A DNA stretch of 64,000 nucleotides, taken from Gp6-AA40 sp032156805. GTDB taxonomy: Bacteria; Acidobacteriota; Vicinamibacteria; Vicinamibacterales; UBA2999. The stretch is from the NCBI GenBank assembly GCA_032156805.1, contig JALDXQ010000003.1:1-64000 (forward strand), given 5' to 3'. Both the position numbers and the translations under genes were made by a program. Below are positions 16,328 through 24,925 of this stretch, piece by piece (positions within the stretch are counted from its first letter, which is position 1; each line of letters starts with the position of its first letter). A model generated the notes under the pieces. That model did not search any database, was not told where the DNA came from, and saw only the letters and a list, made by a program, of their open reading frames with translations.

Positions 16328-18165
16328 TCGAGACAGGATCCGCTTCGGATCAGGCTGCGGCGGACAAGCCGCAGGCCGTGGTTGGCGCCGAGCTGAACCA
16401 ACCCAATGCTGGTGTGTTCGGGTGGCTTCACCGGCATGTGACGTTCGGCCGGCGGCGAGTTGCCGATGGCGCCGTCCGTCTTCCAACCATCATGACGTTC
16501 GTTGTCGCAATGTTCGCAGCGACCGTCGCGCTGGTGTGGTTCGGGTACGTGGCCACTCGCGAGTGGCGGAGCGGTACGAATCTGCTCCTCGAACGGCGCG
16601 CCAACGAGGCACTGGCGCTCGTGCGCGCGGCGCTCAGTGCCGACATGAAGGGAGCCTGGATTACGACTCTCGTCCCCTTCAACACCACGATGCTGGACGA
16701 GGATCCGCCGTACAACATGTTTCAGGTCTCTGCGCGCAGCTTTGCGCGGTTCCCTTATCCTGAGTCGTTCGTGCTGTGGAAAAACACCAGCCCTCGGCAA
16801 GGCTTCGGCGAGGCCGAAGGCAATACCTACGTGTTCAATCGCGCCGATCGCCCACCGCCGTGGGACACGCGGCCGTCGTCGGACGATCCTTTCCCGGTCG
16901 TGCTGGTGCGCGACCCGCCCGTGCTGGCTGGGCTCGTCGCGGATATCCGAAAGCATGCGACGGCGGCGTCGCCGTTCATCATGCTGGAGCGACCAATCGA
17001 GGGGACGCCCTACCAGATCGTCGCGCACGCGATCTTTGCGTCAGGTCCGTCTCACACACTCCTGGGATTCATGGCCTTCACGGTCAACGAGCGGTGGCTG
17101 CACACGCAGTATTTCGATCCCCTGGTCGAACAGGTCGAGAAGATCGGTGGAGGACAGGGCCTCTCGATTACGGTGTCCGACGATGAGGGCCAGGTGGTGA
17201 CGAAGACCGCGCCGGTGGAGCCTCACGACGGCGACCTGCACACGCGATTCCCACTCCTGTTCATCGATCCGGCGCTCGTCAAGTCGATCCCGGCGCGACC
17301 GGCACGCGTCCGCGAGTGGACGGTGCACGTACGGTCGCTGCCGGATCAGACGCTCGTTGCGACGCTCCAGGGCGCACGGCGGATGTTCATCCTGATTTCG
17401 ATTGCGGCGGGCGCGAGTCTGCTGGCACTCGTCCTGACGGTTCGCGCCGACCGGGCGAGCGCGGCGCTGGCGTCGATGAAATCCGATTTCGTCGCCGCCG
17501 TGACGCACGAGCTGAAGACGCCGGTGGCGTCCATCCGGCTCGTGGGCGACACCCTTGCCAACGGCCGTTACACCTCGCCCACGACCGTGCGGGAATACGC
17601 TGGTCTGTTGTCGGTGGAAGCGTCCCGTCTCGGTGCTTCGATCGATAACCTCCTCACCTACGCGCGCTACAACAGCTCCGATGCGGCGGCGGCGACCGAA
17701 CTCGCCGACGTCGAGCCGGCCGATCTGGTCGAGGACGCGCTGCAGGGCGTTCGGCCGGTGCTGGCCAACCTGGAGTTCGATCTGGTCGTTGATGTGCCGG
17801 CCGATCTCCCGCAGATCTGTGTCGATCGGCCAGCGATGATTCAGGCGCTCGACAACATCGTGGACAACGCGATCAAGTACTCGACGACGGCCAAGCACCT
17901 GGCCATAAGAGGCAGCGCCACCGGCAAGAGCGTCACGCTGACCGTCCAGGATCGCGGGACCGGCATTGCCCGCAAGGACCTGTCGCGTGTCTTCGAACGC
18001 TTCTATCGGGGCGGCAACGTCACCGTCAGCGGCAGCGGCCTCGGGTTGCCGATCGCGAAACGCATCGTCGAGAGCCATGGAGGGAAGATCGCCGTGCGCA
18101 GCGCCGTCGGATCGGGAACCGAAGTCGATGTGACGCTGCCGATCGGCCGGGGTCGAAGCGCGTGA
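16324..18165 (+). CDS. Membrane sensor histidine kinase
   Basis: 613 aa. A cytoplasmic N-terminal extension of about 53 residues is followed by TM1 (about 54-74), a large periplasmic sensor domain (75-352) and TM2 (353-373). There is no recognisable HAMP domain: the linker is short and leads directly to the HisKA dimerisation domain with H395 in THELKTP. The ATPase domain shows the N-box (LDNIVDNAIKYS, 509-520), G1 (DRGTGIA), F-box (VFERFYRGG) and G2 (GSGLGLPIAKRI). It is complete and expected to be active. It overlaps the TAXI gene by 4 bases and is followed after 13 bases by the response regulator. Confidence 0.95.
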   Translation: MIETGSASDQAAADKPQAVVGAELNQPNAGVFGWLHRHVTFGRRRVADGAVRLPTIMTFVVAMFAATVALVWFGYVATREWRSGTNLLLERRANEALALVRAALSADMKGAWITTLVPFNTTMLDEDPPYNMFQVSARSFARFPYPESFVLWKNTSPRQGFGEAEGNTYVFNRADRPPPWDTRPSSDDPFPVVLVRDPPVLAGLVADIRKHATAASPFIMLERPIEGTPYQIVAHAIFASGPSHTLLGFMAFTVNERWLHTQYFDPLVEQVEKIGGGQGLSITVSDDEGQVVTKTAPVEPHDGDLHTRFPLLFIDPALVKSIPARPARVREWTVHVRSLPDQTLVATLQGARRMFILISIAAGASLLALVLTVRADRASAALASMKSDFVAAVTHELKTPVASIRLVGDTLANGRYTSPTTVREYAGLLSVEASRLGASIDNLLTYARYNSSDAAAATELADVEPADLVEDALQGVRPVLANLEFDLVVDVPADLPQICVDRPAMIQALDNIVDNAIKYSTTAKHLAIRGSATGKSVTLTVQDRGTGIARKDLSRVFERFYRGGNVTVSGSGLGLPIAKRIVESHGGKIAVRSAVGSGTEVDVTLPIGRGRSA

Positions 18166-18178
18166 GCGTGAACGAAGT

Positions 18179-18865
18179 ATGCACATGGCCAAGCGCGTCC
18201 TGATCATCGAAGACGACAAGGCAATTGCCCGACTGCTTCGCGACAACCTGGAGTACGAGGGGTTCGTTGTCGAAACGTGCGACAACGGTCACGACGCGCT
18301 CCCGTCGGTCAAGCGGTTCACGCCGGACTTGCTGCTCCTCGACCTGATGCTCCCGCACGGCGCCGACGGTTTCGACATCTGCCGGGCGCTGCACGAGAGC
18401 CCGACTCGCGTCCCGGTGATCATCCTGTCGGCCCGCGGGCAGAAAGAGGATCGCATCAAGGGACTGACGCTCGGCGCCGACGACTACGTGACGAAGCCTT
18501 TCGCCCTCGACGAATTGCTGGCGCGCGTGCACGCCGTCCTGCGCCGGACCAAGCCTCCCATCGAACAGCTGCAGCTTGGCAACACAGTCATCGACTTTCG
18601 ACGGTTGCGGGCCTACTGCGGCACGAGGCGGGTGGAACTGACCGATCGGGAGTTCGAGATCCTCCACTGCCTCGCGGAACGGGCCGGACACGTGGTGACG
18701 CGGGACGAGTTGTTGCACCTGGTCTGGGGCTATTCGGATGCGCCGCTCACACGTACCGTGGACAATTTCATCTTTCGGCTTCGCCACAAGCTGGAGCCTG
18801 ATCCTCGCCATCCCACCTACATCCGCAAGGCGTACGGCGATGGCTACCGGCTGATCATCGAATAG
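18179..18865 (+). CDS. OmpR/PhoB-family response regulator
   Basis: 228 aa from ATG 18179; an ATG two codons later is equally possible. The receiver domain has the acidic pair E11-D12-D13, phospho-acceptor D55 (LLLLDLMLP), S84 in the T/S position and K106 (DDYVTKPF). The C-terminal winged helix (about 135-228) contains ELTDREFEILHCLAE, VVTRDELLHLVWG and the typical end RKAYGDGYRLI. It is expected to bind tandem direct repeats after phosphorylation by the upstream kinase; the repeat at 15166-15185 and its copy at 11021 fit that expectation. Confidence 0.95.
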   Translation: MHMAKRVLIIEDDKAIARLLRDNLEYEGFVVETCDNGHDALPSVKRFTPDLLLLDLMLPHGADGFDICRALHESPTRVPVIILSARGQKEDRIKGLTLGADDYVTKPFALDELLARVHAVLRRTKPPIEQLQLGNTVIDFRRLRAYCGTRRVELTDREFEILHCLAERAGHVVTRDELLHLVWGYSDAPLTRTVDNFIFRLRHKLEPDPRHPTYIRKAYGDGYRLIIE

Positions 18866-18987
18866 TCCCGTCAGCACCGCCAGCCAGGTTGCGGTGCGAC
18901 ATCTGAAGATGCCGCCGACGTGGTGAGCGTCTTTGCAGTTGTCTTCCGGGTCGTCGGGCGATAACCTCAACCCGCAGAAGAGGTCAT

Positions 18988-19833
18988 ATGTCCAGCCGGA
19001 TGTTCGCCGTTGCGATTGTGTGCGCCGCAGTCGTTTCGTTGGACGCCCAGTGGCTCAACTATCCCGCGGCGGGCATTCCGAGGACCAAGGACGGGAAGCC
19101 CGATCTTTCTGCGCGTACTCCACGCACGGCCGACGGCAAGCCCGATCTGTCAGGGGTGTGGACAACCGATCCCACGCCGGTCGCTGAGATGGAGCGTCTC
19201 TTTCCAGACCTCGGCGCGTTCGCGGTCCCAGGCGATGATCCCAGGTTTTTCCCCAAGTTCTTCATCAACGTGTTTGCGGATGTGAGGCGCGAAGACGTGC
19301 CGATCAAACCCGCAGCGCTGCAGTTGCTGATGGAGCGCGGGAAGAATTTCGGCAAGGACAATCCAACGTCCCACTGTCTGCCGGCAAGCGTTCCGATGGG
19401 CGACTTGCTACCGATCCCGCGACGGTTCATTCAAGTACGCGGCTTGCTGGTCGTCCTGTATGAAGGGTACAACCCTCAACGTCTGATCTACATGGATGGA
19501 CGAAAGCATCCCGTCGACCCGCAGCCGTCGTGGATGGGCTACTCAGTCGGCAGGTGGGAGGGAGACACGCTCGTGATCGACACGCGCGGTTTCAACGATC
19601 GCGCCTGGCTCGATGCCTTCGGGCATCCAAGGACCGAGGCCATGCACATCGTCGAACGTTGGCGACGACGTGACTTTGGGCACATCGACGTCGAGACCAG
19701 GTTCGACGATCCGGGCGCCTACACCAAGCCGTTTTCGATTCGCTACACCCAGACGCTGACGCCCGATACTGATGTGATCGAGGGCGTCTGTGCTGAGAAC
19801 GAGAAAGATCGGATCCATCTGGACGCCAAGTAG
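18988..19833 (+). CDS. Secreted DGKPDL-family protein (paralogue 2 of 5)
   Basis: 281 aa; AGAGG lies 4 bases before the ATG. A short signal peptide (1-18, ending LDAQW) precedes two adjacent copies of the signature (TKDGKPDLSARTPRTADGKPDLSGVW spans about residues 32-57). Later motifs are VGRWEGDTLVIDTRGF, IVERWRRRDFGHID, YTKPFSI and GVCAENEKDR. All match the other family members here. It lies 122 bases downstream of the response regulator with no obvious hairpin between, so it could be read through from that operon. Function unknown. Confidence 0.78.
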   Translation: MSSRMFAVAIVCAAVVSLDAQWLNYPAAGIPRTKDGKPDLSARTPRTADGKPDLSGVWTTDPTPVAEMERLFPDLGAFAVPGDDPRFFPKFFINVFADVRREDVPIKPAALQLLMERGKNFGKDNPTSHCLPASVPMGDLLPIPRRFIQVRGLLVVLYEGYNPQRLIYMDGRKHPVDPQPSWMGYSVGRWEGDTLVIDTRGFNDRAWLDAFGHPRTEAMHIVERWRRRDFGHIDVETRFDDPGAYTKPFSIRYTQTLTPDTDVIEGVCAENEKDRIHLDAK

Positions 19834-19885
19834 GCCTGCTCGTGCGGGGGCAGTCGGAATTGCGCGACCTGGCGAACAACTGCGT

Positions 19886-20344
19886 TCACGACAAGGTCCG
19901 GAAGATCAGCCACGCGCCGCCGATAGCGATCGCATCTTCGATGACGGCGGCAGGCGGATCCTTCTTGAACATTGCGGCCAGGCGCAGGCGGAAGGCGTGT
20001 CCGCCGAGGGTGCCGATCACGGCGCCCGCGATGCCGGCGAGGAGCCCGCCGAGCATCGCGCCGTGAGGCGACCCGATTGCGGCACCGCAGATCGCGCCGC
20101 TCAGTAGTCGCGCGCCGAATTGCATCGGCACAGTACGACTGGGCGTCGACGGCAGTTGATCGCCGACGAACTCACCGAGGGCGAGGAGCGTGAAGATCCA
20201 GGGTGTCCACGCGTAGCCGAAAAAGGCGAGCCAGCTGCCTTCCAATGCGAGCCGCCCCGACCACGCCGCCCAGCTGATTGCCGTTGGCGCGGTAAAGGTA
20301 CGGAGACCCGCGACGATGCCGATCAAGAGTGCGAGGCCATACAC
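19886..20344 (-). CDS. DUF4126 membrane protein
   Basis: 152 aa from a GTG at 20344; the longer open frame upstream overlaps the neighbouring divergent gene. The sequence is strongly hydrophobic with about four membrane segments: LALLIGIVAGLRTFTAP, WTPWIFTLLALGEFVGDQLP, a glycine-zipper stretch (GAMLGGLLAGIAGAVIGTLG) and a C-terminal AIAIGGAWLIF. The motif GLRTFTAP and the ELVGDxLP-like segment are characteristic of DUF4126. Role unknown. The ribosome binding site is weak (AGAGG 12 bases away), so the start is tentative. Confidence 0.75.
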   Translation of the reverse strand: MYGLALLIGIVAGLRTFTAPTAISWAAWSGRLALEGSWLAFFGYAWTPWIFTLLALGEFVGDQLPSTPSRTVPMQFGARLLSGAICGAAIGSPHGAMLGGLLAGIAGAVIGTLGGHAFRLRLAAMFKKDPPAAVIEDAIAIGGAWLIFRTLS

Positions 20345-20432
20345 GTGAAAAGGATACCTCTGCAGGCTTCGATCTGACGCGTCGTTTGACAAGCCGCGGC
20401 ACCAACAGTAGCGTTGCGCCGGCGGGGGATTC

Positions 20433-21962
20433 ATGAAAACTCTGATTGCGTTCGCATGCGTCCTTGGGTTCGGCACCGTCGTGAATGCCCAGGGCACCTC
20501 CCTTGGAGCCGCCGAGTGCGAGCAGCTGACCGCCTCGCTCGGCGCACACGACGTCAAGGTCACCGCGGCCTCGGCCATCGCGGCGGGTCACTTCAACCCT
20601 CCACCCACTGGCGGCTCGAGTGCGGCGCCAGCGCCGCTGAAGGACCTGCCGGCCTTCTGCCGCGTGCAACTGACGCTGACGCCGTCCGCCGACTCGGACA
20701 TCCGATCCGAGATCTGGCTGCCGATGACGAACTGGAACGGGAAGTTTCAGCAGGTCGGCAATGGCGGGTGGGGTGGGTCGATTCAATACGCCGCGCTCGC
20801 AACCGCGCTCCGCCGGGGGTACGCGACTGCATCCACCGACACCGGCCACGTTGGCGACACGGCGCGATTCGCGCTGGGTCATCCAGAGAAGCTGATTGAT
20901 TTCGGTTACCGCGCGGTGCACGAGACGGCCGTACGAAGCAAGGCGGCCATCACCGCCGCCTACGGCGCCGGCCCGCGCTTCTCCTATTTCAACGGGTGTT
21001 CCGGAGGCGGCCGCCAGGGGTTCATGGAGGCGCAGCGTTATCCGGACGACTTCGACGCGATCATCGCCGGCGCGCCCGGCTACAACCGCACTGACCAGAG
21101 CTTTCAGCTCGTGCTCGCCTCGCAGGCGACACATCGCGACGAGGCCAGCTTCATTCCGGCGTCCAAGCTGCCCGCACTCCACAAGGCTGCACTCAATGCC
21201 TGCGACGCCAGAGACGGTGCGGCAGACGGCCTTATCAGCGATCCGATGACCTGCCGAATCGATCCCAGTGTGCTCGCGTGCAAGGATGCAGACGGCGCCG
21301 AGTGCCTGACTCCCGCGCAGATCGAGTCGGCCAAGCGGATCTATGCGCCGGTGATCGATCCGCGCACGGGCCGTGAGGTCTTTCCTGGTGTCGAAGCCGG
21401 CAGTGAGCCGCGCTGGACGGTGAACGCCGGCGGCCCGAGGCCGCTCGGCATGTCCGAGGAGCTGTTCAAATACGTAGTCTTCAAGGATCCCGAGTGGGAT
21501 TTCCGCACGCTCGACGTGGCGAAGCATCTCGACATGGCACGCGCGGCCGATGGCGGCACGATCAGCGCGACCTCGCCGAACATCAAACCGTTCATCGATC
21601 GCGGCGGGAAGCTGATCATCTACCACGGCTGGGGCGACACGAACGTCCCGCCCCGGTCGTCGGTCAACTACTACGACAAGCTGGTGGAGGCGCTTGGCGC
21701 GAACCAGGTCGCGAGCTCGATGCGCCTCTATCTCGTGCCCGGCATGGGGCATTGCGGGGGCGGCGAGGGGCCGAACGTGTTCGATATGGTCACCGTCGCC
21801 GAAGAGTGGCGCGAACAAGGGAAGGCGCCGGCGGATGTGATCGCGTCACAGGTCGTCGACGGGAACGTCGTCCGCACGCGTCCGCTGTGCCAGTACCCGC
21901 TCGTCTCGCGTTACAAGGGGTCAGGGAGCCTCGATCAGGCCGCCAGCTTCGAGTGCCGTTGA
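20433..21962 (+). CDS. Secreted tannase/feruloyl esterase-family hydrolase
   Basis: 509 aa with a signal peptide (1-20, ending VNAQG) and GGGGGA 4 bases before the ATG. The nucleophile motif is GCSGGG with S190, preceded by the family strand FSYFNGCSGGGRQGFMEAQRYP and followed by DDFDAIIAGAPGYN. Candidate acid and base are D402 (YHGWGDTNVPP) and H440 (VPGMGHCGGG). The family hydrolyses ester bonds of aromatic acids such as galloyl and feruloyl esters in plant polymers. All catalytic parts are present. A soil plant-matter lifestyle is consistent with this. Confidence 0.93.
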   Translation: MKTLIAFACVLGFGTVVNAQGTSLGAAECEQLTASLGAHDVKVTAASAIAAGHFNPPPTGGSSAAPAPLKDLPAFCRVQLTLTPSADSDIRSEIWLPMTNWNGKFQQVGNGGWGGSIQYAALATALRRGYATASTDTGHVGDTARFALGHPEKLIDFGYRAVHETAVRSKAAITAAYGAGPRFSYFNGCSGGGRQGFMEAQRYPDDFDAIIAGAPGYNRTDQSFQLVLASQATHRDEASFIPASKLPALHKAALNACDARDGAADGLISDPMTCRIDPSVLACKDADGAECLTPAQIESAKRIYAPVIDPRTGREVFPGVEAGSEPRWTVNAGGPRPLGMSEELFKYVVFKDPEWDFRTLDVAKHLDMARAADGGTISATSPNIKPFIDRGGKLIIYHGWGDTNVPPRSSVNYYDKLVEALGANQVASSMRLYLVPGMGHCGGGEGPNVFDMVTVAEEWREQGKAPADVIASQVVDGNVVRTRPLCQYPLVSRYKGSGSLDQAASFECR

Positions 21963-22000
21963 GCGTGCGATCTTCTTCACTCCATAGAGTGAGAATTTCG

Positions 22001-22789
22001 TCATTCAGGTGGTGTGAGTCCGGCCTTCAGGATCGTCGAAATCGCGTCGGGCGACGCGAGAAAGCGAAGCAACGCGCGGGCTGCCTCAGGCTGCCGGGCC
22101 GCACTGGTGATCGCTCCTGCGAACGAAAACCCCGGCTGGAGTTCGGCGGGGATCGCGCCGACGAAGGTGACACCGGGCACGTGTATGAGCTCGCTCACCT
22201 GCTGAAAGCCGATCTCGACCTCTCCACGTGCGACAACCGCGGCTACTGGCTCGCCTGACGGCGGTCCACGTACCTTCCGACTCTTGCGGGCCACCTGGTC
22301 CGCGATACCGAGTTGGGCGAACAGCGTGCTGGATAGATACGTGCCGCTGCCGCTATCCGAGTAGCCGATGGACTTCGCGGCAAGCAGCGTGTTCTTGAAC
22401 GCCTCGACGCTGCCGATGTTTGGTGTCGGGGTGCCGGCCCGCACCACCATGCCGATCCGCGAACGCGCGAGGTCGACCTTGCTGCTGGCGATGACCACTC
22501 CCCGTTGCGCGAGCTCGTCAGCGGCTCCTCCGTCCAGGATCACGACGTCCGCGGTTTCGCCTCGGGCGAGGCGCGTGGGAATCGCTTCTGGAGAATCGCC
22601 CATCGACGGACCGCGTGTCGTGATCAGGCGGTGGCCAGTGGCGCGTTCGAATGCCGGGCCGAGCTCGGCATAGACGGAATAGAAGCCTGCCGAGATCATC
22701 ACTCGGAGGTCCTCGGCAGCCGCCGATCCCGGGAGCAACAGGGCGAACAGGCCAAGCGTGGCCGAGCGAGCGAGCGACGATGCTTTCAT
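22001..22789 (-). CDS. Periplasmic molybdate-type substrate-binding protein
   Basis: 262 aa from ATG 22789 with a signal peptide (1-25, ending SAAAED). The pattern LRVMISAGFYSVYAELGPAFERATGH, RGETADVVILDGGAADEL, IGMVVRAGTP, IGYSDSGSGTYL and GEVEIGFQQVSEL belongs to the ModA / SBP_bac_11 class of extracellular binding proteins. No permease or ATPase gene is nearby, so it may work with a distant transporter or as an orphan, and molybdate specificity is not assured. The ribosome binding site is not obvious. Confidence 0.85.
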   Translation of the reverse strand: MKASSLARSATLGLFALLLPGSAAAEDLRVMISAGFYSVYAELGPAFERATGHRLITTRGPSMGDSPEAIPTRLARGETADVVILDGGAADELAQRGVVIASSKVDLARSRIGMVVRAGTPTPNIGSVEAFKNTLLAAKSIGYSDSGSGTYLSSTLFAQLGIADQVARKSRKVRGPPSGEPVAAVVARGEVEIGFQQVSELIHVPGVTFVGAIPAELQPGFSFAGAITSAARQPEAARALLRFLASPDAISTILKAGLTPPE

Positions 22790-22871
22790 GAGGCGTCCGC
22801 GTCGGGATGTTCGGACATTGGAGCTCAGTGTGTCAACGATCGGTTGTGAGTCGCTCGGTTGTGAGCTCCTT

Positions 22872-23711
22872 TCAGCGTCGCCGGTAGGTCCGGCCATCTC
22901 TGTGCAGCGCCACAATCCGGCCCTGTTCGATCATCAGCACGAGCGCGTCGGTCCCGTCGTGGAACGAGAGGTGCACCTCGTCGCCGACGACTTCGTACGA
23001 ACCCCACTCCTCGCTGGCGCCTCCTCCAAGCACTGTACCCCTGCCGCCGGCGATCATGGTCTTCTTCACGTCGTTGCCAGACGCGAATTCGAAGACCGTG
23101 GTGAAGGAACCTCCCGGACGGCTGTCGGAGGCGAGAAACTCCGCGCCCTCGAGCGCACGCTCGATCGCCGGATCGCGCTGCGGCGGGCGAGGCTGGACCG
23201 AGTGAAGGATGCGCTTCACGCCGGGAAGGAACCGGGCTTCCTGGCCCGCGACGATGACCGAGAGGACGGCGAGGTAGTAGCCGTCCTGGGCCACGCCGCC
23301 AACCCAGACCTGCACGTTGCGACCGCCGGCTCGTCCTCTCCATTGCTTCACGAGCCCGGACAGATGCGCCAGATCGACCGGCAGCGGCGGCGCGCCGTCG
23401 TCGACGACCTCGATGCCTTGTGACTGCAGGTCGCGCAGCAGCGCCGGCTGGATGTCTCGAAATGTTTCGGTGAGGCTGGCTGCAGTTCGAGCCGGGTCCA
23501 GCTCTCCCAGGTTGACGACGACGAGCGCATCGAGCGTGTCGGTTGAGGTGAGCCCGGGGTTGATCACCAGGCCGCTTTCGCTCTGGCTCGCGACCGACCA
23601 GCCTGCCGGCATCTCGATCGAGAACCACCCTCGAGGATGCAGGAAGGTCGTGACTGCACCACGATGCATGCCCTCGAGCGGCGCGGGCGGCGATTGAGGC
23701 GAGTGAGCCAT
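22872..23711 (-). CDS. Hypothetical protein, two-part
   Basis: 279 aa from ATG 23711 (GAGG 5 bases upstream); an ATG 13 codons earlier is possible. No signal peptide or membrane segment. The first half (about 20-155) contains HPRGWFSIEMPAGWSV and GGVAQDGYYLAVLSVIVAGQEA, reminiscent of PsbP/DcrB-like folds that begin with GWxxxxPxGW. The second half (about 165-279) has FEFASGNDVKKTMIAGGRGT, HLSFHDGTDALVLMIEQGRI and ends RDGRTYRR, resembling small beta-sheet domains. No function assigned. Confidence 0.7.
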   Translation of the reverse strand: MAHSPQSPPAPLEGMHRGAVTTFLHPRGWFSIEMPAGWSVASQSESGLVINPGLTSTDTLDALVVVNLGELDPARTAASLTETFRDIQPALLRDLQSQGIEVVDDGAPPLPVDLAHLSGLVKQWRGRAGGRNVQVWVGGVAQDGYYLAVLSVIVAGQEARFLPGVKRILHSVQPRPPQRDPAIERALEGAEFLASDSRPGGSFTTVFEFASGNDVKKTMIAGGRGTVLGGGASEEWGSYEVVGDEVHLSFHDGTDALVLMIEQGRIVALHRDGRTYRRR

Positions 23712-23804
23712 GGGAACCTCGACGGCGATATCGTAGAGGATAGCAATCATAGCGATCTGTCCAGGCCGCTGTTGAATGTTCGGTGGTTCTGCGAGGCGGA
23801 CTGC

Positions 23805-24353
23805 TTACTCGAGGACGTCGCTTGCAGCGGTCACAAGCAGCACCTCCACGCCTTCGTCGGTCCACAGCTCCGCATGATCGCTCTCGCCGTCGGCGTGGTG
23901 GAAATCGCCCGCTCGCAGTACCTGGCCTTCGACGATCAGCGAGCCGCTGATCACGTAGCACTCCTCTGATCCGGAGTGACGATGGGCTGGATACCGGGCG
24001 CCGGGCTCGCCCTTGAGCAACATCGTCACCCGATCCCGCGCCCGGTCGATCGCGAGGATCTTCATCCGCACGCCCGGTATCGGCGTCTCGATCCATGCCC
24101 CGTCGGCCGCGGTGATCGTGTGGTTGGACGGCTCGGCAATCCTGCTGAGCAGAACGTCGCGAACACCGGCTGATGGCGTTTCGCCGATTGCGCTCGACGC
24201 GATCTCCACGCTGGCGTTGTACAGGTCAGCCACCTCCGCGCGCACATCGGGTGGGAGGGCGGCCAGGCGGGCCTCGAGTTCGCGACGCTCGTCCGGGTCG
24301 AGTGCGCCAATGGCGTCGGCGAGGGCTAGAGCCTCGATGTCATCCGGGATCAT
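23805..24353 (-). CDS. Anti-sigma factor with ChrR-type cupin
   Basis: 182 aa. The N-terminal part (about 1-75) resembles an RskA-type anti-sigma domain (ADAIGALDPDERRELEARLA) and contains no cysteine, so the zinc HxxxCxxC motif of classical ChrR is absent. The C-terminal domain (about 86-182) is a ChrR-like cupin: YPAHRHSGSEECYVISGSL (H124, H126, E130) and GDFHHADGESDHAELWTDEG. In ChrR systems this cupin senses oxidative signals. Its ATG overlaps the TGA of the sigma factor (ATGA), the standard sigma/anti-sigma arrangement. Confidence 0.87.
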   Translation of the reverse strand: MIPDDIEALALADAIGALDPDERRELEARLAALPPDVRAEVADLYNASVEIASSAIGETPSAGVRDVLLSRIAEPSNHTITAADGAWIETPIPGVRMKILAIDRARDRVTMLLKGEPGARYPAHRHSGSEECYVISGSLIVEGQVLRAGDFHHADGESDHAELWTDEGVEVLLVTAASDVLE

Positions 24354-24925
24354 ACGGCGTGCTCCATCTGTTGGCGCATGGCGATCATCCCCGCACGGAT
24401 GCGCGTCTTCACCGTACCCAGTGGCAGTCCGAAGCGCTGCGCGAGTTCGCTGTGTGTATAGCCTTCGAAAAAGGCCGCTTCGATCAGCTGCCGCTGTTCC
24501 TCCGGAAGGCCGCCCAGGGCATCGGTCAGCGTCCGGTGCTTCTCCGCCTCCAATACAGCTGCCTCTGCGGTCTGGATGTCGGTGGAGGGCACTGCGGTCT
24601 CGACGGCGCCCCAGTTGATCGCGGCTGTGTCCACGCGGGCGCGGACCCGCCGGGCTCGCAGGCGATCGATCGCGCAGTTGCGCGCCACACGCACGAGCCA
24701 CGACAGTGGTCCGCCGAGCCGCGCGTCGTACTTCGCGGCCCGGCCCCACACTCGGACGAACGCCTCTTGCAGGATGTCCTCTGCCTCACCACGATCGCGG
24801 ACGATGCGCAGGATAAGGCCAAAGAGCAGTCGGCTGTGGCGATCGTACAACTCCGCCACCGCGGCGGAATCGTGCGCGGCGATGCGGTGCAGAAGGCTGA
24901 CGTCAGTGGGATCGCTGGTGTGCAT
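24350..24925 (-). CDS. ECF-type RNA polymerase sigma factor
   Basis: 191 aa from ATG 24925. Region 2 is present (ELYDRHSRLLFGLILRIVRD, EAEDILQEAFVRVW, LSWLVRVARNCAIDRLRARR) and so is region 4 (LPEEQRQLIEAAFFEGYTHS, ELAQRFGLPLGTVKTRI). The linker between them (about 98-128) is rather long and variable. Coupling to a cupin anti-sigma factor suggests a role in oxidative or envelope stress, probably with autoregulation. A short ORF with a strong ribosome binding site ends 34 bases upstream. Confidence 0.93.
   Translation of the reverse strand: MHTSDPTDVSLLHRIAAHDSAAVAELYDRHSRLLFGLILRIVRDRGEAEDILQEAFVRVWGRAAKYDARLGGPLSWLVRVARNCAIDRLRARRVRARVDTAAINWGAVETAVPSTDIQTAEAAVLEAEKHRTLTDALGGLPEEQRQLIEAAFFEGYTHSELAQRFGLPLGTVKTRIRAGMIAMRQQMEHAV

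Noticed and set aside
17041..18285. 414-codon open frame on the minus strand
   Set aside because: Antisense to the sensor kinase whose catalytic motifs are complete.
20172..21818. 548-codon open frame on the minus strand
   Set aside because: Antisense to the tannase-family gene, low-complexity Arg-rich composition, no ribosome binding site.
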